From the NCBI RefSeq assembly GCF_000378165.1, contig NZ_KB899341.1, positions 22,273 through 86,272 on the forward strand: a DNA stretch of 64,000 bases. The letters run 5' to 3'. The notes under the pieces are model-generated. The model had not been told where the DNA came from. It worked only from the letters and a program-made list of their open reading frames with translations, and ran no database searches. This DNA comes from Saccharibacter floricola DSM 15669 (GTDB lineage: Bacteria; Pseudomonadota; Alphaproteobacteria; Acetobacterales; Acetobacteraceae). Position 1 is the first letter of the stretch, and the number at the start of each line of letters is the position of its first letter. Shown here piece after piece: positions 51,382 through 58,871 of the stretch. The translations under genes and the position numbers were made by a program.

Positions 51382-51921
51382 TTAGTCTTTCCACTGCCAC
51401 CAATGGCGTTGGCTCATACGTGTTGCTTGACCAACGTCGGATTTAAGCTTCTGATCACCCTGCACAACCGCGCGCTCATTATCGATAGAGGCTTGCTGTT
51501 GTTGTAGGTCTTTCTGCACATAATCTTCCGCATGCTTAGCGCGTGCTTCCGCCATTTTTAGCTGAAGCTGCCGCTCTTGCAGGTCAAGCGAGCGATTAGC
51601 ATCCAGATAACTTCGGTCATCTTGTTGCTCTCGCGCTCGTTGAGCAGCTTGTGCTTGCTGCACAGCATAAGCCCGCGCGTTCGCCTGAGCGGAAGCTCGT
51701 GCCTTTGCCTGACTCTGTTGAATCTGGCGTTGAGCCGCCCGGCGTGTTGCCTCTTCTTGTGCTTGTTGCAAAGCCACACGCCGTGCATCTTGGCTATCTT
51801 GCAGACGGCCTAGCTGATCGAGCTGAGATGGATCAGTCGCTTGTCCCCAAGCGACTGATCCCACACCACTTGCCAGCATAAAAGCCGCAACATTGAGAGA
51901 TAAAAGACGATGTTTCCTCAT
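51382..51921 (-). CDS. Secreted coiled-coil protein (resembles DUF5384 family)
   Basis: A 179-residue protein with a signal peptide (LNVAAFMLASGVGSVAWG, cleavage before QATD). The mature part is almost entirely Gln/Ala/Arg-rich coiled coil (EEATRRAAQRQIQQSQ, LDLQERQLQLKMAEARAKHA), ending with an aromatic MSQRHWWQWKD. Such Q/A-rich periplasmic proteins are annotated as DUF5384 in acetic acid bacteria (recalled, not searched). No enzymatic motif is visible; a structural envelope role is the simplest guess. It is transcribed with the glycine-zipper lipoprotein 32 bases upstream. Confidence 0.75.
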   Translation of the reverse strand: MRKHRLLSLNVAAFMLASGVGSVAWGQATDPSQLDQLGRLQDSQDARRVALQQAQEEATRRAAQRQIQQSQAKARASAQANARAYAVQQAQAAQRAREQQDDRSYLDANRSLDLQERQLQLKMAEARAKHAEDYVQKDLQQQQASIDNERAVVQGDQKLKSDVGQATRMSQRHWWQWKD

Positions 51922-51953
51922 TGAGACACTCTCCTTTTCTCACCCATAAAACC

Positions 51954-52475
51954 TTACTTCGTTGGGCATGAGGCATTCGGTTGCACACGTGTCTCGCCAC
52001 TACTGGTCGTAACGAGCAACGCTGTACCAGGATGATATTCACATGGGCGTCCGACCTGCGTTGACAATAACGCCTCACCACCAGCACGATCCTGATAAGC
52101 AATCGTGACACCTTTAACGATCGTACGACCTTGGTTAATCGCACCACCGGCAAGTGCCCCTGCAGCCCCGCCGCCAGCACCAGCAGCCAAGCCGCCACCC
52201 CAGCCGGCTCCACCAGCCCCTGATGCTAACCCAGCACCCAAGGCAGCACCCAAAATCCCACCAACAATTTGTGATGTTTCATGATTTTGGGAATTATCAA
52301 CACGCACCCGTGCAGCAGAGACAGAAATTACTGTCACCACCCGACCACGCTGAATGGCATTGACCTGCGATTGGTCATAGACATCAGGGCGCGATTCTTC
52401 ACCTGGGGTCGCGCAAGCACCAAGCGCGAGACAAGACGTTAGGCCAAGGCCCACGAGACGATGTGCTTTTACCAT
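51954..52475 (-). CDS. Glycine-zipper outer-membrane lipoprotein (SlyB/Pcp-like)
   Basis: A 173-residue lipoprotein with signal LVGLGLTSCLALGAC, so C21 is lipidated. A short beta segment (RGRVVTVISVSAARVRVD) precedes a long glycine zipper rich in GxxxG, AGxG and GGGxAAG from about 70 to 125. The C-terminal part reads VTIAYQDRAGGEALLSTQ and ends near a cysteine (QPNASCPTK). It has the Pcp/SlyB layout, a family of outer-membrane stability and stress proteins. It is the first gene of a two- to four-gene minus-strand run with the DUF5384-like protein, the autotransporter and the IalB-like gene, and it is divergent from the biotin operon. Confidence 0.85.
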   Translation of the reverse strand: MVKAHRLVGLGLTSCLALGACATPGEESRPDVYDQSQVNAIQRGRVVTVISVSAARVRVDNSQNHETSQIVGGILGAALGAGLASGAGGAGWGGGLAAGAGGGAAGALAGGAINQGRTIVKGVTIAYQDRAGGEALLSTQVGRPCEYHPGTALLVTTSSGETRVQPNASCPTK

Positions 52476-52634
52476 CTGATCCTCCAGATCTATTCCACGT
52501 CCTGATATCTCTTCATGGTCTCATATACATAGATATCATTTTTTCTATTGCCATACGCAGAATCTATGCTTTTGACAAATTTCGATTCTGTCATGTTACG
52601 AAGTAGTCGGAGGCTTTCACCTTGCGTCGTGCTC

Positions 52635-52657
52635 ATTGGTACGGCAACAGTACCAAT
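52635..52657 (+). promoter_or_regulatory. Inverted repeat upstream of the biotin operon
   Basis: ATTGGTAC and GTACCAAT are perfect 8-base arms around a 7-base spacer, ending 36 bases before the bioA start. A consensus TTGACA (52572-52577) with a poor -10 lies 58-63 bases further upstream. The site matches neither the BioR box (TTATC/GATAA type) nor a BirA box (long spacer), so it is a candidate operator for an unidentified biotin regulator. Confidence 0.55.
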
Positions 52658-52692
52658 TATCTCTCCCTTACACAGCGCTCTTATACCCCCTT

Positions 52693-53949
52693 ATGCCTCA
52701 CTCTGCTGCTCATCTTCCCCATCTCTGGTTGCCTTATAGCCAGATGAAAACAGCCCCCTACCCTGTCGAAGCCATACAGACAGACGGCAGCACCATCACT
52801 TTGCACGACGGCCGCCAGCTCATTGATGGCGTCGCTTCATGGTGGACGGCCTGCCACGGCTATAATCACCCCCACCTTCGGTGCGCCATCACCGAACAAG
52901 CCCAGCGCATGCCCCATATTATGCTCGGCGGTATGGTTCATGAGCCAGCACTTACCCTAGCGTCCCGGCTTAGTTCCCTTCTCCCCGGAGACCTTGAGCG
53001 CGTTTTCTTTACCGATTCCGGCTCCGTCGCGATGGAAGTTGCTTGCAAAATCGCCGTGCAATTCCACCTCAATCGAGGGACGCCTAACCGCCATAAACTC
53101 CTCTCTTTCCGTGGCGGCTATCATGGCGACACGCTGGGGATGATGGCCATTTGTGACCCCGAAGAAGGCATGCATTCCCTCTTCGGAGACGCCCTACCCC
53201 GCCAAGTCCTCGCTGACCTCCCCACCACGTCGGCATATCTTGCCGAGCTTGAGCAACTTTTAGAAAAACGCGGGCATGAAATTGCGGCCATGATTACCGA
53301 GCCCCTCGTGCAGGGGGCTGGTGGGATGGTGTTCCACACCCCTCAAACACTCCGCCATCTGCGCCGCCTCTGCGACCAACATGGAATTTTGCTTATTATT
53401 GATGAAGTCTTCACAGGCTTTGGCCGCACCGGGCACCTCTTCGCCTCTGAAGAAGCGGGTATTGTGCCTGATATCGTGGCTCTCTCCAAAGCTCTTACAG
53501 GCGGTACCCTCCCCTTAGCGGCCACCATTGCACGCAAAAGCATTTTTGAGGCCTTCCTCTCGGACAACCCTCTCCACGCTCTCATGCACGGCCCAACCTT
53601 TATGGCCAACCCACTCGCATGCGCCGTCGCTAATGCGTCACTGGACCTCTTTGAGCGTGAGCCCCGTTTAGAGCAGGTGCATGCCATTGCCCAGCAGCTT
53701 GAGCATGAGCTAGTCCCCTGCCGCACCCTCCCTGGTGTGCGTGATGTCCGGGTCAAAGGGGCAATTGGCGTCGTGGAGCTTGATCAGCTTGATGATGCCC
53801 CTGCCCTCAACCGCGCTTTTCTTGATGAAGCTGTGTGGATCCGCCCTTTCCGCAGGATTGTTTATCTCACCCCTGCCTTTACGATTACGCCTGACGAACT
53901 TTCACGCCTCACCGGGGCCATCTACCGTGTATTAAAGGCCCGCTCATGA
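52693..53949 (+). CDS. bioA: Adenosylmethionine-8-amino-7-oxononanoate aminotransferase
   Basis: A PLP aminotransferase that uses S-adenosylmethionine to aminate 8-amino-7-oxononanoate to 7,8-diaminopelargonate. The 418-residue protein has the BioA opening HLWLPYSQMKTAPYPV, ASWWTACHGYNHP, FFTDSGSVAMEVACKIA, SFRGGYHGDTLG and MITEPLVQGAGGM. D237 (IIDEVFTGFGRTG) contacts the PLP nitrogen, and K266 (ALSKALTGG) forms the Schiff base. The ATG at 52693 is chosen because the family begins here; earlier in-frame starts would run into the inverted repeat. It overlaps bioF by four bases and leads a five-gene biotin operon. Confidence 0.95.
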   Translation: MPHSAAHLPHLWLPYSQMKTAPYPVEAIQTDGSTITLHDGRQLIDGVASWWTACHGYNHPHLRCAITEQAQRMPHIMLGGMVHEPALTLASRLSSLLPGDLERVFFTDSGSVAMEVACKIAVQFHLNRGTPNRHKLLSFRGGYHGDTLGMMAICDPEEGMHSLFGDALPRQVLADLPTTSAYLAELEQLLEKRGHEIAAMITEPLVQGAGGMVFHTPQTLRHLRRLCDQHGILLIIDEVFTGFGRTGHLFASEEAGIVPDIVALSKALTGGTLPLAATIARKSIFEAFLSDNPLHALMHGPTFMANPLACAVANASLDLFEREPRLEQVHAIAQQLEHELVPCRTLPGVRDVRVKGAIGVVELDQLDDAPALNRAFLDEAVWIRPFRRIVYLTPAFTITPDELSRLTGAIYRVLKARS

Positions 53950-55136
53950 GTCTTCTTGACCAAGCCCTTCACGGTGCCCTCGCCCGGCGTGACCGCAACC
54001 ACACACGCCGCCACCTTACCGCAGTGTCTCGTCAAGGATTGCTGAGTGAACGTCGTGGCCGTGCGCTCATTGATGTATCCTCTAACGACACTTTGGGATT
54101 GAGCGACCATCCCTTACTTTGTCAGCGCGCGGCCCAATGGGCAGAGACATACGGCACAGGGGCACGCGCCTCTCGCTTGGTCACCGGCACGCTAGATCTC
54201 CATCTCCAACTTGAAGACACGATCGCAGCCTTTAAACAGTCCGAAGCCGCACTGCTTTTTGCCACAGGCTGGCAAGCAAACGCCTCTATTCTTCCTGCTC
54301 TCTGCGCCCTCTCCAAGCAAGAAACAGGCCATCCAGCCCGCGTTTTTATGGATAAGCTCAATCATGCCAGCCTTCACCAAGGCTGTTTAAGCGCAGGGAT
54401 ACGACAAATCCGCTTCCGTCATAATGATCTCGCTCATCTTGAAGAACAGCTCAACCGCCATAACGACAAAGAAGGCCTAGCCTTTATCATCACAGAAAGC
54501 GTCTTCTCTATGGATGGGGATCGTGCCGACCTTGCCGGCCTCCGTCAGTTGGCTGACCGCTTCAACGCATTCCTTTATGTGGACGAAGCCCATGCCACCG
54601 GTGTGTTTGGATCTCATGGACAAGGGCTTTCAACAGGACTGGCCGACATCACACTCAGTACCGCAAGCAAAGCCCTTGGCGGGATGGGCGCTTTTGTAAC
54701 CGGCAGCCGCGCTTTATGTGACTATCTGCTCAACCATGCCTCTGGCTTTATCTATAGCACTGCCCTTCCTCCAGCCGTGCTTGGCGCCTTAGACGCCGCG
54801 TTAGAGGTCGTTCCTACCCTTGATGATGCACGCACCTCTCTCCTGAACAAAGCCGAGCAATTCCGCACCATCATGCAGAAAGCAGGCTGGTGCACCGGAG
54901 CTTCCAGCACGCATATCGTGCCGCTTTTGGTCGGAGAAAGTCACGATGCTCTAGCCCTTGCTCAGATATTAGAAGACGAAGGGTTCCTCGCGATGGCTAT
55001 CCGCCCACCCACAGTCCCCCCTCATACAGCCCGGCTTCGCCTCTCTTTCGACACACGCTTAACGGACGACGTTTTAGACCGCCTCACTGTCCTCCTCACC
55101 CGCCATGTCCCTAAGACGAGGCCTGCATGTCCATAA
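53946..55136 (+). CDS. bioF: 8-Amino-7-oxononanoate synthase
   Basis: BioF condenses pimeloyl-ACP with alanine, releasing CO2, to start the biotin ring. The 396-residue alpha-oxoamine synthase has SSNDTLGLSDHP, YGTGARASRLVTGT, AALLFATGWQANAS and the FSMDGDRADL loop. PLP binding is seen in YVDEAHATGVFG, and the PLP lysine is K242 in STASKALGGMG. Length and motifs are normal. Its ATG overlaps the bioA stop (ATGA) and its end overlaps the next gene by ten bases, so translation is coupled throughout. Confidence 0.95.
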   Translation: MSLLDQALHGALARRDRNHTRRHLTAVSRQGLLSERRGRALIDVSSNDTLGLSDHPLLCQRAAQWAETYGTGARASRLVTGTLDLHLQLEDTIAAFKQSEAALLFATGWQANASILPALCALSKQETGHPARVFMDKLNHASLHQGCLSAGIRQIRFRHNDLAHLEEQLNRHNDKEGLAFIITESVFSMDGDRADLAGLRQLADRFNAFLYVDEAHATGVFGSHGQGLSTGLADITLSTASKALGGMGAFVTGSRALCDYLLNHASGFIYSTALPPAVLGALDAALEVVPTLDDARTSLLNKAEQFRTIMQKAGWCTGASSTHIVPLLVGESHDALALAQILEDEGFLAMAIRPPTVPPHTARLRLSFDTRLTDDVLDRLTVLLTRHVPKTRPACP

Positions 55137-55759
55137 CCCTGTATTGTCATCATGGTTGGAGCTATGACCAAACCTTCTGGGCTCCGCTATTAGCCCAACT
55201 CCCCCATGTCACACCGCTGCTCATTGATGAAGGCTATTACGGGGCTCCTTCTTTCCCACCTCCTCCATCAACGCCCTATTGGGCTGTGGGGCATTCGGCC
55301 GGTGTCATGGCCCTTTTGGGCCAAGAACTCCCACAATGTCTCGGCCTTATCGCCATAAATGGGTTTGCTCAATTTCACGAAAGCGATGACTTCCCTCAAG
55401 GCATCCCTTCTCGCATGATCGCCCGCATGCAGCGCCGCCTAACCACCCAGCCTAACGATGTGCTGCATAGCTTCCGCCAGTCATGCGGTGATCACAGTCC
55501 CCTTCCTAACGCCCCCCTCCAAAGTGACCGTCTTCACGCGGGGTTAGAGCGCCTATGTCACGACAACCATCGCCCATTCCTTGACCGCTGGAACGGACGC
55601 CTTTACAGCCTTGCGGGCGCTGGCGACCCTCTCTCACCCGCCCGCACCGGACTACCGGCTCCTGCACAGACTACCACCCGCCAAGGTGGGCATCTCCTCC
55701 CTCTCACAGATCCTGCTTTTTGTGCTTCTTTTATTCAGACAATCATCAATAGCCCATGA
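55127..55759 (+). CDS. Alpha/beta hydrolase, probable pimeloyl-ACP methyl ester esterase (BioH-like)
   Basis: A 210-residue serine hydrolase with an intact triad: S57 in VGHSAG, D167 in AGAGDPLSP and H189 in GGHLLP. The HHGWSYDQTFW opening has the Gly-Trp oxyanion region of BioH. A central helical lid (PSRMIARMQRRL, NDVLHSFRQSCG) corresponds to the BioH cap that grips the ACP. It is about 45 residues shorter than BioH and reads GHSAG where BioH has GWSLGG, so it is not a plain orthologue. Location between bioF and bioC makes it the natural enzyme for cleaving pimeloyl-ACP methyl ester and ending BioC-protected elongation. It may define another BioH-substitute group. Confidence 0.8.
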   Translation: MSITLYCHHGWSYDQTFWAPLLAQLPHVTPLLIDEGYYGAPSFPPPPSTPYWAVGHSAGVMALLGQELPQCLGLIAINGFAQFHESDDFPQGIPSRMIARMQRRLTTQPNDVLHSFRQSCGDHSPLPNAPLQSDRLHAGLERLCHDNHRPFLDRWNGRLYSLAGAGDPLSPARTGLPAPAQTTTRQGGHLLPLTDPAFCASFIQTIINSP

Positions 55760-56544
55760 AATCTGACCGCAAGACCGCCATTGCTGCCCAATTTGATGCT
55801 GCTGATCATTATGACCAAGCGGCTCGCGTCCAAAGGCGCTGCGCCACTCAGCTAGCCCAACGCATCGCCACCACAGTCCAACATCCCCCGCGTCGTATTT
55901 TAGAGCTCGGATGCGGAACGGGCTTTCTCAGCGCACAGCTTCTCACAATTTTCCCCCAAGCAACACTCTGCGCAACCGACCTTGCGCCTGCCATGCTCCA
56001 ACGCACGCGCGCTCGGCTAGGGGACGATAAGCGTGTTTCCTATCGTCTTATGGATGGCGAACATCCTGAGACCGATTGGACAGAACCTGCTCATCCGCCC
56101 TTTGATCTCATCACGTCCAGCCTCTGTTGGCAGTGGTTTACCGACCGCCCCAAAGCCCTCCAGAGGCTTTGCGCTCTCCTCGCGCCTGGCGGGAAACTCA
56201 TAGTCAGCACCCTCCTTGAGCATAGCTTGCAAGAATGGCGCGAGAGCTGCCATGCTACCCAGACTGTTTGCGGCGTGCCCATCTATCCATCCCGCACGCA
56301 GCTTGAGCGTGAATGGCCAGACGGTGGAACAGGCCATTGGACAGACAGTATCTTGACGGATTCTGTGCCTTCCGCACGGATCTTCCTTCGTGAATTACGA
56401 CAGATTGGGGCCTCTCTTCCGCAAGAAGGCCATACAACATTACAAGGCCAGTCCCTACGGCGAGCTATACGGTGGTTTGATAACCATTACCGCACCGTGC
56501 GCTACCATATTGGGTACGGCCTCTTTGAAAAAGCTTCTTTATGA
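55756..56544 (+). CDS. bioC: Malonyl-ACP O-methyltransferase
   Basis: BioC methylates malonyl-ACP with SAM so that the fatty-acid machinery can build pimeloyl-ACP. The 262-residue protein is a class I methyltransferase with AAQFDAADHYDQAARVQRR, the SAM loop ILELGCGTGFL at 48-58, CATDLAPAML, and the BioC-type SSLCWQWFTDRPKAL and LAPGGKLIVSTL. The C-terminal part (SLRRAIRWFDNHYR) is unremarkable. It overlaps both neighbours by four bases. The pairing with the adjacent BioH-like esterase is the expected two-enzyme module. Confidence 0.93.
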   Translation: MKSDRKTAIAAQFDAADHYDQAARVQRRCATQLAQRIATTVQHPPRRILELGCGTGFLSAQLLTIFPQATLCATDLAPAMLQRTRARLGDDKRVSYRLMDGEHPETDWTEPAHPPFDLITSSLCWQWFTDRPKALQRLCALLAPGGKLIVSTLLEHSLQEWRESCHATQTVCGVPIYPSRTQLEREWPDGGTGHWTDSILTDSVPSARIFLRELRQIGASLPQEGHTTLQGQSLRRAIRWFDNHYRTVRYHIGYGLFEKASL

Positions 56545-57212
56545 CGTCTCTCTTCTCTCCACCGGCACTCCCTACCACGCCGCCACGCGGTGTGTTTGTC
56601 ACCGGGACAGATACAGGCATTGGGAAAACGTTAGCCAGCGCCCTCCTGACACATGCCTGGGGAGCAACCTATTGGAAACCACTGCAAACAGGTCTAGCTG
56701 AAGAAGCTGGCGATACCGCAACGGTACGTCACTTGGCGTCCCTCCCCCCTCAACGCATCATCTCTCCCGCTTACGCACTGCAAGCCCCACTCGCCCCTGA
56801 AGCTGCCGCTCGTCAAGAAGGGATCACACTCGCACCAGAGACACTCACGCTCCCCAATATAGAAGCCCCCCTCGTTGTCGAAGGGGCCGGCGGGCTCATG
56901 GTACCCATCACATCCTCGATGATGATGATTGATCTCATCGCCCAGCTTGGCTTGCCCGTTGTGCTCGTCACACGCAGTGGGCTAGGCACCCTTAACCATA
57001 GTCTCCTCAGCCTAGAAGCCCTCTATCGCCGCTCTATTCCTGTGCTCGGATTTATCAGTAACGGGCCTGAAAATAAGGACAATCAGCAGAGCCTTGAGCG
57101 ATTAGGGCAGACACGGTGTCTCTTCCATATTAATCCTATGCCGACACTAAGCCCTGCTCACGTCCAGAATATCGCACAATATCTTCCATCATTTACAGAC
57201 AGTCTTACATGA
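56541..57212 (+). CDS. bioD: Dethiobiotin synthetase
   Basis: BioD closes the ureido ring from diaminopelargonate, CO2 and ATP. The 223-residue protein has the P-loop GTDTGIGKT at 22-30, YWKPLQTGL, SPAYALQAPLAPEAAAR, VVEGAGGLMVPI and LVTRSGLGTLNH. It is the last gene of the operon. bioB (biotin synthase) and birA are not in the window, so the final sulfur insertion must be encoded elsewhere; the nearby cysteine desulfurases are far away. The start overlaps bioC by four bases. Confidence 0.95.
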   Translation: MTSLFSPPALPTTPPRGVFVTGTDTGIGKTLASALLTHAWGATYWKPLQTGLAEEAGDTATVRHLASLPPQRIISPAYALQAPLAPEAAARQEGITLAPETLTLPNIEAPLVVEGAGGLMVPITSSMMMIDLIAQLGLPVVLVTRSGLGTLNHSLLSLEALYRRSIPVLGFISNGPENKDNQQSLERLGQTRCLFHINPMPTLSPAHVQNIAQYLPSFTDSLT

Positions 57213-57284
57213 TTGTGACATCGTTGTTTGATACAGATTGTCACTAAATCGCCATCCCACTCGTGTTTCATCGGGTGACGTCTT

Positions 57285-58871
57285 ATGATGCATGGTACCT
57301 TTCTACGCAGGATATTATACGAGTCTATGCCTATTTATCGCCGTGACTTTGTCAAAGCTAGCTTGCACGCTGGCGCCGGGTTGTCTCTCCTCCCATTTAT
57401 GGGCACCTCCAGCCGTGCTCAAAGTACAGCAGCCCCTGTTACGCATAGTTTTGATAATAATACCGTCCGCGATCTCGCCAAGGCTCTAGCTGAACACCCC
57501 TATCAAGCGCCCTCACACGCCCTTCCTGATGCGCTGGCACACATGAACTTCGACCAGTTTATGTCAATCGCTTACAATTCAGAGAAAGCCCTTTGGCATG
57601 GGGATAATCTCGCTTTTGATGTCGAATTCTTCCCCCGCGGCTATCTCTACCGTCCACGTATTGAAATGTTTGAAGTCATTGATGGACAGGCCAATTCCAT
57701 CACCTATGACCCCGACCTCTTCACCTACCGCGATGGCTCTCTCCGTATTACAGAAGATGTTGGCTTTTCGGGCTTGCGTCTACGCTACGCGCTCAACACA
57801 CCCGGTGTGATGGAAGAATGCGCGGTTTTCCTCGGAGCTTCCTATTTCCGTGCTCTAGCGAAGGGACAGAATTATGGTCTTTCAGCACGCGGTTTCGCGC
57901 AAGATACCGGAACGCTAAAGGGAGAAGAATTTCCACTTTTCCGTTCATTCTGGCTAGAAAAACCCGCACCGGGAAATGATTTTGTCGTCATCCACGCCTT
58001 GATGGACAGCCCCTCTCTTACGGGGGCCTTCCGCTTCACCATCCGCCCTGGTGACACGACACTTTTTGATGTGGAATCCTCTTTCTTCCCCCGTCGAGAC
58101 ATCGACGGCAGCGGCATCGCCCCCCTAACAGGAATGTATTATTTTGATGCCAATGACCGCCAGCATGTCAATGATTGGCGCCCTGCCGCTCATGATAGTG
58201 AAGCACTGCAAATTTGGACAGGATCAGGCCAGCAACTCTATCGCCCCTTAACGAACCCAACAGATCTGCAATTCTCTGCATTTAGCGATGCTGGCCCTTA
58301 CGGTTATGGCCTGATGCAGCGCAAGCATGATTTCCGTGATTATGAAGACCTCGCCCTGCACTACGAAAAGCGCCCTTCCCTCTGGATCGAACCTGTCGGT
58401 AATTGGGGTGAAGGGTCTGTGGACTTAGTCGAGATTCCCACACCAAGTGAAGTCAACGATAATATCGTGTCCTTCTGGCGGCCTAAACACCCTCTTAAAG
58501 CAGGGCAGGCTTATCACTTTACCTATCGTATGTATTGGGGCTGGGACACGCCGTGGCCAACCCGCCTAGCCCGCGTGACCGCTACACGCGTCGGTGGAGT
58601 TGTCGATCACCCAGAAGCCCGGCTTTTTGTGCTCGATTTTATCGGAGAGCCATTCCACTCCCTGCCTAAAGATACAGCCTTCCATTTAACACCAACAACC
58701 TCAGCCGGTACTATTCGTAACGTGACACTGACGCCCAACCCTGAAACACAAGGGCTTCGTGCGTTCTTTGAACTTGTTCCCGGCACAGCCAAGCTCTGCG
58801 AGCTACAGGCTCAATTAACCACAGACCAAGGCCCCATTTCTGAAAACTGGCTCTATCGTTGGACCCCATGA
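57285..58871 (+). CDS. opgG: Periplasmic glucan biosynthesis protein OpgG (MdoG)
   Basis: OpgG acts in the periplasm on the nascent beta-glucan backbone made by OpgH, forming osmoregulated periplasmic glucans. The protein has 528 residues from the ATG at 57285 or 514 from the ATG at 57327. Both contain the Tat motif YRRDFVKAS and the AGAGLSLLPF core, so export is by the Tat route. Family landmarks are FDQFMSIAYNSEKALWHGDNL, LAKGQNYGLSARGFA, EEFPLFRSFWLEKP, LMQRKHDFRDYEDLALHYEKR and SLWIEPVGNWGEGSVDLVEIP. It overlaps opgH by four bases (ATGA). The 72-base space after bioD may hold its own promoter. Start choice is uncertain. Confidence 0.93.
   Translation: MMHGTFLRRILYESMPIYRRDFVKASLHAGAGLSLLPFMGTSSRAQSTAAPVTHSFDNNTVRDLAKALAEHPYQAPSHALPDALAHMNFDQFMSIAYNSEKALWHGDNLAFDVEFFPRGYLYRPRIEMFEVIDGQANSITYDPDLFTYRDGSLRITEDVGFSGLRLRYALNTPGVMEECAVFLGASYFRALAKGQNYGLSARGFAQDTGTLKGEEFPLFRSFWLEKPAPGNDFVVIHALMDSPSLTGAFRFTIRPGDTTLFDVESSFFPRRDIDGSGIAPLTGMYYFDANDRQHVNDWRPAAHDSEALQIWTGSGQQLYRPLTNPTDLQFSAFSDAGPYGYGLMQRKHDFRDYEDLALHYEKRPSLWIEPVGNWGEGSVDLVEIPTPSEVNDNIVSFWRPKHPLKAGQAYHFTYRMYWGWDTPWPTRLARVTATRVGGVVDHPEARLFVLDFIGEPFHSLPKDTAFHLTPTTSAGTIRNVTLTPNPETQGLRAFFELVPGTAKLCELQAQLTTDQGPISENWLYRWTP

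Noticed and set aside
52635..52657. BioR or BirA box before bioA
   Set aside because: The repeat matches neither consensus, so I call it an unassigned operator.
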